From Streptomyces sp. MUM 178J (GTDB lineage: Bacteria; Actinomycetota; Actinomycetes; Streptomycetales; Streptomycetaceae), in NCBI RefSeq assembly GCF_022414575.1, contig NZ_JADWYQ010000004.1, positions 62,001 to 126,000 of the forward strand: a stretch of DNA of 64,000 nucleotides. Direction: 5' to 3'. Under the pieces are notes generated by a model that saw only the letters and a list, made by a program, of their open reading frames with translations, did not search any database and was not told the origin of the DNA. The translations under genes were made by a program, and so were the position numbers. Below, piece by piece: positions 43,143 through 50,965 of the stretch (position 1 is the first letter of the stretch; every line of letters starts with the position of its first letter).

Positions 43143-43952
43143 TCACACACGGCAGAGGATCTCACCGTGCGGGACCATGAACCAGGCGTCCTCCGCCCGG
43201 CCCCAGGCTCGCCAGGCCTCGGCGAAGGAGGCCAGGTCCTCGGCGGAGGCGTGACCGCCCTCGACCGCGAGCCGGGCGTAGTCGGATTCGGTCGTCCGCT
43301 CCGCCCACAGGCCGCTCCACCAGGCTCGTGACTCCTCGTCGGCGAAGCACCAGGCGTCGGCAGACGCCTTGACGTCCGCGAACCCCGCCTGCCGGGCCCA
43401 GGACAGCAGCCGACGGCCGGCGTCGGGCTCTCCGCCGCTCGAGCGGGCCACCTGCCGGTACACCCGCTGCCATGCGTCGAGACCGGGGACTTCGGGGAAC
43501 CAGGTGAACGCCTGGTAGTCGCTGTCGCGCGCGGCGACGATCCCGCCGGGCCGGCACACACGCCGCATCTCGCGCAGCGCCCCGACCGGGTCGCCCACGT
43601 GCTGGAGCACCTGGTGGGCGTGGACCACGTCGAACGAGTCATCGGGGAAGTCCAGGGAGTGGACGTCGGCGACCGCGAAGCGGACCGTGTCCAGACCGCG
43701 CGCCTGTGCGGTCGCGCGTGCCCGGCTCAGTACGTCCTCGGCGGCGTCGACGCCGGTCACCCGGCCCGGCGCGACCAGTTCCGCGAGGTCGGCCGTGATG
43801 GTTCCGGGACCGCATCCGACGTCCAGCACCTCCATGCCCGGCCTGAGTTCGCCGACCAGGTACGCGGCGGAGTTGGCGGCGGTCCGCCACTGGTGCGAGC
43901 GCAGCACGGAAGCATGGTGCCCGTGTGTGTAGACGGCGGTCTCCTTCGGCAC
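43143..43952 (-). CDS. Class I SAM-dependent methyltransferase (UbiE-like)
   Basis: 269-residue methyltransferase. SAM motifs: VLDVGCGPGTITADLAELVAPGRVTGVDAAEDVL near residue 45, FAVADVHSLDFPDDSFDVVHAHQVLQHV and LREMRRVCRPGGIVAARDSDY. This is the Methyltransf_11/UbiE pattern used on small molecules. GTG 43952 is favoured by GGAGAGGAG 7 bases upstream. The protein ends with ILCRV. Substrate unknown; it follows the PAP2-kinase gene on the same strand after 97 bases. Confidence 0.87.
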   Translation of the reverse strand: MPKETAVYTHGHHASVLRSHQWRTAANSAAYLVGELRPGMEVLDVGCGPGTITADLAELVAPGRVTGVDAAEDVLSRARATAQARGLDTVRFAVADVHSLDFPDDSFDVVHAHQVLQHVGDPVGALREMRRVCRPGGIVAARDSDYQAFTWFPEVPGLDAWQRVYRQVARSSGGEPDAGRRLLSWARQAGFADVKASADAWCFADEESRAWWSGLWAERTTESDYARLAVEGGHASAEDLASFAEAWRAWGRAEDAWFMVPHGEILCRV

Positions 43953-44049
43953 GGCCGGACTCCTCTCCTGCACCCCCGGCCCTGGCGGCCTGGGGGCCGA
44001 TATGAGGCCACCGTACGCCCATTGGCCAGAATGCGAGATGCATGTCTCG

Positions 44050-45984
44050 CTATGTGGATACTTCAGCGGCGGGGAGCGGTCGGTAGACGGTCAGTGCCTG
44101 CACGACCTTGTCCACCGTCAGCTCCCGCGGGGCCTCGGTCAGTTCACCGTCGTAGGCCAACGGCGTCCCCGGTCCGATCCCGGAGATCCGCAGGGTGCTC
44201 AGCCGCCGGGCCGCGTGCACCGGCGAGCGGCCGAGCGGTCCGGCGAGCGCCGCGGCCAGCAGCCGCAGCCCCGGCAGCCGGCCGCCGTGCACCACCCGCA
44301 CATCCAGCAGGCCGTCCGCCAGGTCGCTCCTGCGGCCCGGTGAAGGGCCCGACCGCCCGTATGCGCAGTTGCCCGCGAACAGCAGCCACATGGCACGATC
44401 GCGGCCCTGCACCCGCGCCCGGAGCGGGTGTTCGCCCCTCAGTACCGCGGCCGCCGCCAGCACCCCGGCCGGCCAGCCGCCGATCCGGTGCGACCACCGC
44501 TCACGGAGTCGGACCAGCTCCGGGTAGACGCCGAGGCTGAGGGTGTTGACGAACCAGCCGGGCTCCGCGGCGCCGCCCGGCCCCGGAGCGAACCGGCCCA
44601 GATCCACCCGGACCGCCGTGCCGCGCTCCACGGCCCGGCACACGTCGAGCGGCGACTCGACTCCCAGGTCCTGCGCGAAGTGGTTGAGCGTGCCGCCGGG
44701 GAAGACGGCCAGCGGCACGCCGTACGCCACGGCCACGGCCGCAGCCACGCCGACCGTGCCGTCACCGCCCAGGATCCCCAGGGCCCGGCACCGGGCCGCG
44801 GCGCCTTCCAACTCGCGCCGCAGGGCGCCGGGCGCGCACCGGACATACTCGGCGTGCGGCAGCGCCTCGCGCACCGTCGCCGCGGAACCGGCCGAACCGG
44901 CACCCTCGTTCACCACGACCACCAGGCCCGCACCGCCGGGCAGCGCCGGCGCGTCTGCCGCAGGCGGGGCGGCGGCGGACGGGTGCGGCCCTGGTCCGGT
45001 CACGCCCCGGACCGCCCAGGCCGCGCCCACCCCCAGCGCCGCGCCTGCCAGCACATCGCCCGGATAGTGCGCGCCCGTGTAGACCCGCGACGCCGCCACC
45101 GCGACCGCCACCGGAGCCACCGCAGCGCCCCAGCCCCGGGACTCCAGAGCCACACCGGTCGCGAAGGCGGCGGCCGAAGCCGAGTGGCCCGAGGGGAACG
45201 AGGTGGTGAAGGGCTGCCGCTTCAGCCGCCGTATCACCGGGATCGCGTCCAGCACGGGCCGCGCCCGGCCCACCGACCGCTTGCCCACCGTGTTGACGGC
45301 GGCGGAGGCCAGGGCCAGGGACACCACGCCCCGCGCGGCGGCCCTGCGGGTGCGTGGCCTGCGGTCCAGCAGTGCCATGGCGGCGGCCGTGCCGAACCAC
45401 AGCAGCCCGTGGTTCGCGCTGCGGCTCAGCAGGGGAAGCGCCCGCTCGGCGCCCGGCCATTCGCGGTCGGCCACCGCGTGCAGGAGCCGCCGGTCCCAGC
45501 CGCCGAGCACCGCGGGGATCCGGGTGACCCGTACCCACGGCCGCGAGGGCCTGAGCGGCCCGAGCTGCTTGAGTGGCCCGATCCGTTTGCGCCGCCCGCG
45601 GCACCCGAGGCGCCTGAGCGACCTGAGTGTCCTGAGCGGCCCGAGCTGCTTTGGCTGCCTGACTGGCGCTTGCGGCCTGAGTGTCTTGAGCTGCCCGGGG
45701 CCCCCGGGGTGCCCAACCTGCACGAGCCGCCTGAGCCGTTTGCGCGGCCTGGACGGCCCGAGACGCCTCGGCTGCGCAGGCCGCCCGAGCCGCCCGAGCC
45801 GCCTGAGCGGCGTGAGCGGCTTGAGCTGCCTGAGCGGCCTGAGCCGCACGAGGAGCCCGGGCGGCCCGAGGAGCCCGAGGAATCCGAGCCGCCTGGGGGT
45901 TCCGGGCGGCCTCAGTGTGGCTCCGGGCTGAGGCCCGGAGGGCGCGAGCCTCGGCGTGCGGGGAACGGCAGGGCGGTCGGACAT
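44050..45984 (-). CDS. PAP2 phosphatase-diacylglycerol kinase fusion with repetitive N-terminus
   Basis: Membrane PAP2 lipid phosphatase fused to a diacylglycerol/lipid kinase catalytic domain. PAP2 motifs: KRSVGRARP, FPSGHSASAAAF and SRVYTGAHYPGDVLAG (residues about 235-315). Kinase: VVVVNEGAGSAGS near 357 and LGILGGDGTVGVAAAVA, FPGGTLNHFAQDLG later, ending in the beta-sandwich half (ELTEAPRELTVDKVVQALTVYRPL). It could dephosphorylate and rephosphorylate lipid carriers. The first 150 residues with ATG 45984 are low-complexity Leu/Arg/Pro repeats. GTG 45849 and GTG 45723 are alternative starts and none has a clear ribosome site, so the 5' end is uncertain. Confidence 0.82.
   Translation of the reverse strand: MSDRPAVPRTPRLAPSGPQPGATLRPPGTPRRLGFLGLLGPPGLLVRLRPLRQLKPLTPLRRLGRLGRPAQPRRLGPSRPRKRLRRLVQVGHPGGPGQLKTLRPQAPVRQPKQLGPLRTLRSLRRLGCRGRRKRIGPLKQLGPLRPSRPWVRVTRIPAVLGGWDRRLLHAVADREWPGAERALPLLSRSANHGLLWFGTAAAMALLDRRPRTRRAAARGVVSLALASAAVNTVGKRSVGRARPVLDAIPVIRRLKRQPFTTSFPSGHSASAAAFATGVALESRGWGAAVAPVAVAVAASRVYTGAHYPGDVLAGAALGVGAAWAVRGVTGPGPHPSAAAPPAADAPALPGGAGLVVVVNEGAGSAGSAATVREALPHAEYVRCAPGALRRELEGAAARCRALGILGGDGTVGVAAAVAVAYGVPLAVFPGGTLNHFAQDLGVESPLDVCRAVERGTAVRVDLGRFAPGPGGAAEPGWFVNTLSLGVYPELVRLRERWSHRIGGWPAGVLAAAAVLRGEHPLRARVQGRDRAMWLLFAGNCAYGRSGPSPGRRSDLADGLLDVRVVHGGRLPGLRLLAAALAGPLGRSPVHAARRLSTLRISGIGPGTPLAYDGELTEAPRELTVDKVVQALTVYRPLPAAEVST
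45542..45908. repeat. Degenerate CTGAGCGGC-type repeat region
   Basis: Roughly 370 bases of imperfect short repeats on CTGAGCGGC, CCGAGCTGC and CCGAGGAGC themes, with a period near 9 and no stops in several frames. On the minus strand they give L-R-R/P-L-G runs in the PAP2-kinase frame; on the plus strand one frame reads PERPE-like runs. The composition differs sharply from its neighbours and looks like replication-slippage expansion. Confidence 0.75.
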
Positions 45985-46205
45985 ACCGCGCGTGTACCCC
46001 GGCGGACGGGGCGGGCCACGGGGGAGAACCGCCGGTACGCCCACACGGCCCTGCGGCCCGGCCCGCCCGGCGGGATGGTGCGAACCTTCGTATAAAGGGC
46101 TCATGGACGGGGCAGACGTACGGCGGCGCAGGTACGGCGACACGGGTGTGACAGCCGGGGCACGACGGCCAGCTGCGGCGGCCCGGGCGCGGCGGAGGTG
46201 ACGGC

Positions 46206-47450
46206 ATGCGGCACACGGCTCCGGAAGGCCGGGGGCCCGTCCGCTACGGACCCTCCGCGCCCGAGACCGGGCTGCCCGTCCTCCCCGAACTCGCCGCCGT
46301 GCTCGCCGCCTCGGCCGGGCAGCCGGCCGAGCCGCCCGGCGGCGGCCCGCGGCTGCGGGAGGCCGCCTGCGCCTACTGGCAGCGGCGAGGGCTGCGCACC
46401 CGGCCCGAGGAGGTGGCAGCGGCTCCCGGCGCCCAGCCGCTGCTGTTCGCGCTGATCGCCGCCTACGGCGGCGATGTGCTGATGCCCCGGCCCTGCCCCG
46501 CCTGGTGGACCCCGCAGGCGCGGCTCCTGGGCAGACCCGCCTACCATGTGCCCACCCCGGCCGAGTGCGGCGGCGTCCCCGACCCGTACGCCCTGCTGGA
46601 GACCGTGCGGCGGGTGCGCGCCGAGGGCGGCTCGCCGCGCCTGCTGCTGCTCTCCGTCGCCGACGACCCGACCGCCACCGTCGCCCCGCCGGAGACCGTC
46701 CGGGAGGCATGTGAGGCGGCCGTCGGCGAGGGCCTGCACATCATCAGCGACGAGACCTGGCGGGACACCCTCCACCGTCCGCACGACACCGTGCTGTTCA
46801 GCCCCGCCGAGATGTGGCCGGAGGAGGTCACCGTCATCAGCGACCTCGCCGGGGCGCTCGCCCCGGCGGCCTGGCCGGTCGCCGTCGCCCGGTTCCCGCA
46901 CACCGGGCGGGCGGCCGCGCGCCGCGCCAGAACCCTCGACATCCTCACCGCGCTGGGGGCGGAGGCGGCGGGCCCGGTCGCGGCCGCCGCCGCGTACGCC
47001 CTCGGGGAACCGCCGCCGGTCGCCGAGAGGGCCGTACGCGCCGCCGCGCTGCACGCCCGGATCGCCGCCGCCGTGCACCGCGCCGTGCTCGGTTCCGGCG
47101 CGCTCGCCCGCCCGCCGCAGGCCGGCCGCCATCTCTACGCCGACCTCGGCCCGCTGCGCGCCCCGCTGGCGGAGCGGGGCGTCACCGACTGCATGGAGCT
47201 CGAGGAGTATCTGACGCGGCGGCTCGGCACGCCGGCGCCGGGCGGGCACCGGTTCGGGGACGAACTGGGCGCCCTGCGCGTGCGGCTGGCCACGGGGCCG
47301 CTGCTGGGAGTCAGTCACGACCAGCGGTGTGAATCCCTCACCACTCCGGCGCCACTGGAATTGCCGCACGTCGCAGACGCGTTGAGGATTCTCGCATCGG
47401 TCTTCGACGAGCTGAGCGACGAGCTGACCCGACGACACCGCGCCGGATGA
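46206..47450 (+). CDS. Fold-type I PLP aminotransferase homologue lacking any lysine
   Basis: 414-residue protein with the class I/II aminotransferase layout. DDPTATVAPPETV (153-165) corresponds to the NPTG region, LHIISDETWRDTLH (178-190) to the motif whose aspartate (here Asp182) contacts the PLP ring nitrogen, and LGALRVRLATGPLLG near the end to the substrate-carboxylate arginine. The Schiff-base lysine is missing: the equivalent segment reads VISDLAGALAPAAW (210-223), and no lysine occurs anywhere in the protein. It is therefore probably a pseudoenzyme or a ligand-binding protein. It precedes a metallo-hydrolase gene on the same strand by 35 bases. Confidence 0.8.
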   Translation: MRHTAPEGRGPVRYGPSAPETGLPVLPELAAVLAASAGQPAEPPGGGPRLREAACAYWQRRGLRTRPEEVAAAPGAQPLLFALIAAYGGDVLMPRPCPAWWTPQARLLGRPAYHVPTPAECGGVPDPYALLETVRRVRAEGGSPRLLLLSVADDPTATVAPPETVREACEAAVGEGLHIISDETWRDTLHRPHDTVLFSPAEMWPEEVTVISDLAGALAPAAWPVAVARFPHTGRAAARRARTLDILTALGAEAAGPVAAAAAYALGEPPPVAERAVRAAALHARIAAAVHRAVLGSGALARPPQAGRHLYADLGPLRAPLAERGVTDCMELEEYLTRRLGTPAPGGHRFGDELGALRVRLATGPLLGVSHDQRCESLTTPAPLELPHVADALRILASVFDELSDELTRRHRAG

Positions 47451-47485
47451 CCGGCGCCGCGTGAACGGCGTTGAACGGAGCCGCG

Positions 47486-48547
47486 ATGACGGACCACGCG
47501 GAGCGTACGGAACCCCCGCATCGGCCGCGGCCGGAGCGGCCCGGGGGGCCGGGCGATGCGCCGCCGCCCCGCTCCCGCACCCGCCCGCTGTACGAGCTGC
47601 GCCGCTGGCCCCGTTCCTTCGCCGACCGGCTGACCGCGCCGCTGCCCGGTGTGCGGGCGCTTGCGCGCCTGGCCAGGGAGGGCGCCGTGCGTCCCGGAGC
47701 GGAGGGGCTGCGCGACACCCCGCTGCTGCCCTTCGCCCCCGGTCCGCTGCCGGCTGCGGACCCCTCCGGTCTCGCCGTCACCTGGGCGGGGCATGCCAGC
47801 TGGGTGCTGTCGATCGGCGGGCTGACCGTCCTGACCGACCCCGTCTGGTCGCGCCGCATCCTCGGCACCCCGGCCCGGCTCACGCCCGTCGGGGTGCCCT
47901 GGGAGGACCTGCCGCGCATCGACGCCGTGGTCATCAGCCACAACCACTTCGACCACCTGGACGCGCCCACGCTGCGGCGGCTCCCGCATGGCACGCCGGT
48001 GTTCGTCCCCGCAGGTCTGGGCCGCTGGTTCCGGCGCCGCCGCTACACCCGGGTGACGGAACTCGACTGGTGGGAGGGGGCCGAGCTGCCCGCGCCCGGC
48101 GGGCGCGGCGTGCGCTTCGACTTCGTGCCGGCCCACCACTGGTCCAAGCGGACCCTCACCGACACCTGCCGCTCCCTGTGGGGCGGCTGGGTGCTCACCG
48201 CCTTCTCGGGCCGCTCCGTGTACTTCGCGGGCGACACCGGCTACGGCCACTGGTTCAAGGAGATCGCACGCCGCCACCCCGGACTCGATGTGGCGCTGCT
48301 GCCGATCGGCGCGTATGAGCCGCGCTGGTGGCTCGGCGATGTGCACACCGACCCGGAGGAGGCGGTGCGCGCCTTCGAGGTCCTCGGGGCACGACACATG
48401 GCGCCCATGCACTGGGCGACCTTCGTGCTCTCCGCCGAGCCGGTGCTCGAACCCCTCACCCGCGTCCGCGCCGCCTGGTCCCGTACGGGCCGCCCGCGCG
48501 ACGAGCTGTGGGACCTGCCGGTGGGAGGCTCGCGCACGCTGCCGTAG
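47486..48547 (+). CDS. MBL fold metallo-hydrolase (NAPE-PLD/UlaG-like)
   Basis: 353-residue metallo-beta-lactamase-fold hydrolase. Metal motif HNHFDHLD near residue 152, then PAHHWSKRTLTDTC, YFAGDTGYGHWF and the last histidine in APMHWATFVLS. The order, with a long N-terminal lead (RPRPERPGGPGDAPPPRSR then YELRRWPRSF), matches N-acyl-phosphatidylethanolamine phospholipase D-like bacterial proteins, which may hydrolyse a phosphodiester. ATG 47486 has GGAG 5 bases upstream; the upstream TTG has none. Likely co-transcribed with the aminotransferase homologue. Confidence 0.9.
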   Translation: MTDHAERTEPPHRPRPERPGGPGDAPPPRSRTRPLYELRRWPRSFADRLTAPLPGVRALARLAREGAVRPGAEGLRDTPLLPFAPGPLPAADPSGLAVTWAGHASWVLSIGGLTVLTDPVWSRRILGTPARLTPVGVPWEDLPRIDAVVISHNHFDHLDAPTLRRLPHGTPVFVPAGLGRWFRRRRYTRVTELDWWEGAELPAPGGRGVRFDFVPAHHWSKRTLTDTCRSLWGGWVLTAFSGRSVYFAGDTGYGHWFKEIARRHPGLDVALLPIGAYEPRWWLGDVHTDPEEAVRAFEVLGARHMAPMHWATFVLSAEPVLEPLTRVRAAWSRTGRPRDELWDLPVGGSRTLP

Positions 48548-48548
48548 C

Positions 48549-48578
48549 GGCACGGCACGGCACGGCATGGCAGGGCAC
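48549..48578. repeat. 5-bp tandem repeat GGCAC
   Basis: Six GGCAN units (GGCAC x3, GGCAT, GGCAG, GGCAC) start 2 bases after the metallo-hydrolase stop in the short convergent gap. Simple-sequence repeat; no function seen. Confidence 0.8.
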
Positions 48579-48637
48579 GGCCGAAGGCGTACGGGGGCCG
48601 GGACCTCGCCCCGGACCTGTGAGGGCGCGGCCCGGCG

Positions 48638-49402
48638 TCAGTCGCCGGGTTGCGGGCCGTCCGGCTGGAGGCTGCGCGGGCGTGGGTCCTCAGGGCCGCC
48701 ATCCGGACCGTCGCCGCCGTCGCCGCCCGCTCCACGCAGCCGCCGCCACAGCGCCGGCGCCACGCTGACCAGCAGCGCAAGCGTGACCGCCGCCAGCACG
48801 CCCTGCCACGCCTCGTCGAAAAGGGAGCCGCCCAGAATCCCGATGAGCTGATAGGTCGCCGCCCACGCCAGACACGCCGGCACATCGCCCCGCACGAACG
48901 TCCGCAGCGGCATTCGGGCGAGCAGACACGCCAGCATCACCGGAATCCGCCCCGCGGGCACCAGCCGGGAGAGCACCAGCACCGTCACCCCGTGCTCCTG
49001 CAGCTTCCACTGCGCCTGCTCCAGGCGGTCGGGGGCGGCCCGACCCCGGAGCGCGGCCAGCCAACGCGAGCCGTTCCTCGAGCGGACGCCCCGCCCGCCG
49101 AGCCAGTAGAGCGCCACATCGCCGAGGAACGCCGCGAAAGCCGCCACCAGGAACACGAACAGCAGCGCCAGCGGGGACGTCTGATGGAACGCCACCACCG
49201 CCGCCGAACTCACCACCGCCCCCGTCGGCACCACCGGCACCAGCGAACCCAGCGCCACCAGCAGAAACAGAGAGGGATAGCCGACCGCCTGCTGAGTCGA
49301 CTCCGGAGGCAGCCGCGTCACCGACTCCGACAGCTGGCCGAACCCCTCGGACACACTCCGGGACACGCCCCGGGCCAGATCGGAGAAGCGTGACGGGCTC
49401 AC
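48638..49402 (-). CDS. DedA/VTT family membrane protein
   Basis: 254-residue integral membrane protein with about five hydrophobic segments and the DedA core: GSLVPVVPTGAVVSSAAVVAF, FLGDVALYWLGGRGVRSR, VLVLSRLVPAGRIPVMLACLLARMPLRTFVRGDVPACLAWAATYQLIG. DedA/VTT proteins act as phospholipid scramblases or flippases and influence undecaprenyl-phosphate recycling. The C-terminal tail is acidic and Gly-rich. The GTG start overlaps the upstream metallo-hydrolase stop by 4 bases (GTGA), so both are one unit. Confidence 0.9.
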   Translation of the reverse strand: MSPSRFSDLARGVSRSVSEGFGQLSESVTRLPPESTQQAVGYPSLFLLVALGSLVPVVPTGAVVSSAAVVAFHQTSPLALLFVFLVAAFAAFLGDVALYWLGGRGVRSRNGSRWLAALRGRAAPDRLEQAQWKLQEHGVTVLVLSRLVPAGRIPVMLACLLARMPLRTFVRGDVPACLAWAATYQLIGILGGSLFDEAWQGVLAAVTLALLVSVAPALWRRLRGAGGDGGDGPDGGPEDPRPRSLQPDGPQPGD

Positions 49403-50184
49403 CGGACGGCCCCCGGCCGGAACCCCTCGCCATGCCCGAGCCGGTGGACGGTCACATCCGGCGCCAGCAGCGCCGCCTTGCGTACGAACTCCACACCCGG
49501 AGCGTGGAACTCGTGCGGCCGGACGCCGTCCATCCCGATCGGCCAGTACGTGCCGTAGTGCACCGGCACCGCGGCGCTCGGCCCCAGCGCCGCCAGCGCC
49601 TGCGCCGCGCGGGCCGCGTCCAGATGGCCGTGGCCCAGATAAGGCCCCCAGCCGCCCACCGGCAGCAGCGCCACGTCCACCGGGCCCACCTCCTTGGCCA
49701 TCGTGTCGAAGAGCCCGGTGTCGCCCGCGAAGTACGTCCGCGCCTCCCCGTCGACGACATAGCCGAGCGCCGGCGAGCGGCGCGGCCCCACCGGCAGCCG
49801 CCGCCCGTCGTGCAGCGCGGGCACGGCACGCACCCGTACACCCCCGTCCACCGTCACCTCATCCCCCGGAGCCACCTCCGTGATCCGCAACCCGGCGCCT
49901 TCCACGAGCCGCCGCAGACCGGGCACGGCACGACAGGCCCCGCGCGGCACGATCAGCGCGGTGCCCGGGGCGAGCCGGGCGAGCGACGGCAGATGCAGAT
50001 GGTCGGCGTGCAGATGGGACACCAGCACCGCCTCCGCCGCGGCCGCCCGCGGCGGCGGCAGCGCCCCGCGCCGTCTGCGCAGATGCGCCAGCCGCCGCAC
50101 GAACAGCGGGTCCGTCAGCAGCCGGACCCCGGAGTCCTCGATGGTGCAGGTGGCATGGCCCCACCAGGTGATCTCCACCGGCAC
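49399..50184 (-). CDS. MBL fold metallo-hydrolase (UlaG-like)
   Basis: 261-residue compact metallo-beta-lactamase-fold protein. Motifs: ITWWGHATCTIEDSGVRLLTDPLF, SHLHADHLHLPSLARL (HxHxDH metal site), VPALHDGRRLPVG, TYFAGDTGLFDTM and PVHYGTYWPIGMDGV. GTG 50184 has GGAGG 7 bases upstream and is preferred among three nearby GTGs. The UlaG/YtkL-like group covers lactonases and phosphodiesterases, substrate here unknown. Coupled to the downstream DedA gene, hinting at a membrane lipid or cell-wall connection. Confidence 0.9.
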   Translation of the reverse strand: MPVEITWWGHATCTIEDSGVRLLTDPLFVRRLAHLRRRRGALPPPRAAAAEAVLVSHLHADHLHLPSLARLAPGTALIVPRGACRAVPGLRRLVEGAGLRITEVAPGDEVTVDGGVRVRAVPALHDGRRLPVGPRRSPALGYVVDGEARTYFAGDTGLFDTMAKEVGPVDVALLPVGGWGPYLGHGHLDAARAAQALAALGPSAAVPVHYGTYWPIGMDGVRPHEFHAPGVEFVRKAALLAPDVTVHRLGHGEGFRPGAVR

Positions 50185-50965
50185 GAGCACGCCTCCTCGC
50201 CGTTGTGCCGAGCGCCGTCCGCGGCGGACGCCGTCTCCGGACCCCGTCCCGGCGCCCTTTCCTACGAGACTAGTGGCGCGACCGGCGGGCCTTGCCCTGT
50301 CGCGCCGCCCTGCAGGCTCCCCCACGGCCTCCGGCATGGGCGGGACCCCCACCCCCTGGGCCCTGCGGGCCCGGGATTGGCGCCCCCACGCTGCGTCGGC
50401 CAAGCCCCGGTAGCTCCGCTGCGAGGGCTTCCGGCCGCCCCTTGCGGTCTTCCCCGCAGCTCTTGGGGCGCGGGGCGCCCGAAGGCGCCGGACGACGTTG
50501 CTCGACGGGCAGACACTGCCGGACGCGGCACCAGGCGGATCCGGTGACGTCCGGGGCGGTTCGGCAGCGCCCGCGCCAGGGGCGCGGGGACTGCCGTGGC
50601 CGACCACGTCGTGTCCGCGCACACGACGGCCGGCCCATGCGCTCCCCGCGGACTGCCGAGCGCCCGCCCCTCCGGCTACAGCCCCGGCCGGCGCCGAGGC
50701 GGGCGGGACGCATCCGCCCGCCGCCCCGGGACCAGAGGGGCCCATGGCCGGCTACGACGGCTGCCGACCCACGGCGTCGGCGCGCGGCGGCCTCTCCCTA
50801 CGTCCGCCGGCGGCGGTCGTCCGCGGTGGGCCCGAACATGCGAACGCGATGTCGGCCGCCCCTTACACCGCTCCACCGGATCACGGCCTCCGCTGTGCCA
50901 GGCTGGAGAGCGGCTGGCGGAGTACGGAGCCAGGAGCGCGCGGCGAGAGGCGGGGTGACGGCGGC
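50185..50965. other. 781-bp intergenic region without a supported gene
   Basis: Long open frames occur on both strands but reflect GC bias; none has family-like sequence or a ribosome site. A GGGCCC/GGGCCC hairpin with TGC loop is at 50358-50372. Both flanking genes diverge from here, so promoters are expected, probably near each end. ATG 50849 is an alternative, less likely, start for the gene at 50966. Confidence 0.5.

Noticed and set aside
44428..46095. Plus-strand 555-residue frame rich in PERPE-like repeats, a possible novel repeat protein
   Set aside because: It runs opposite the PAP2-kinase gene and exists because the 9-base repeat is open in many frames. No ribosome site or homology; the minus frame contains real catalytic motifs.
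50358..50372. GGGCCC-TGC-GGGCCC hairpin as a terminator
   Set aside because: Six-base stem in a divergent upstream region where a terminator is not expected; noted only in the intergenic entry.
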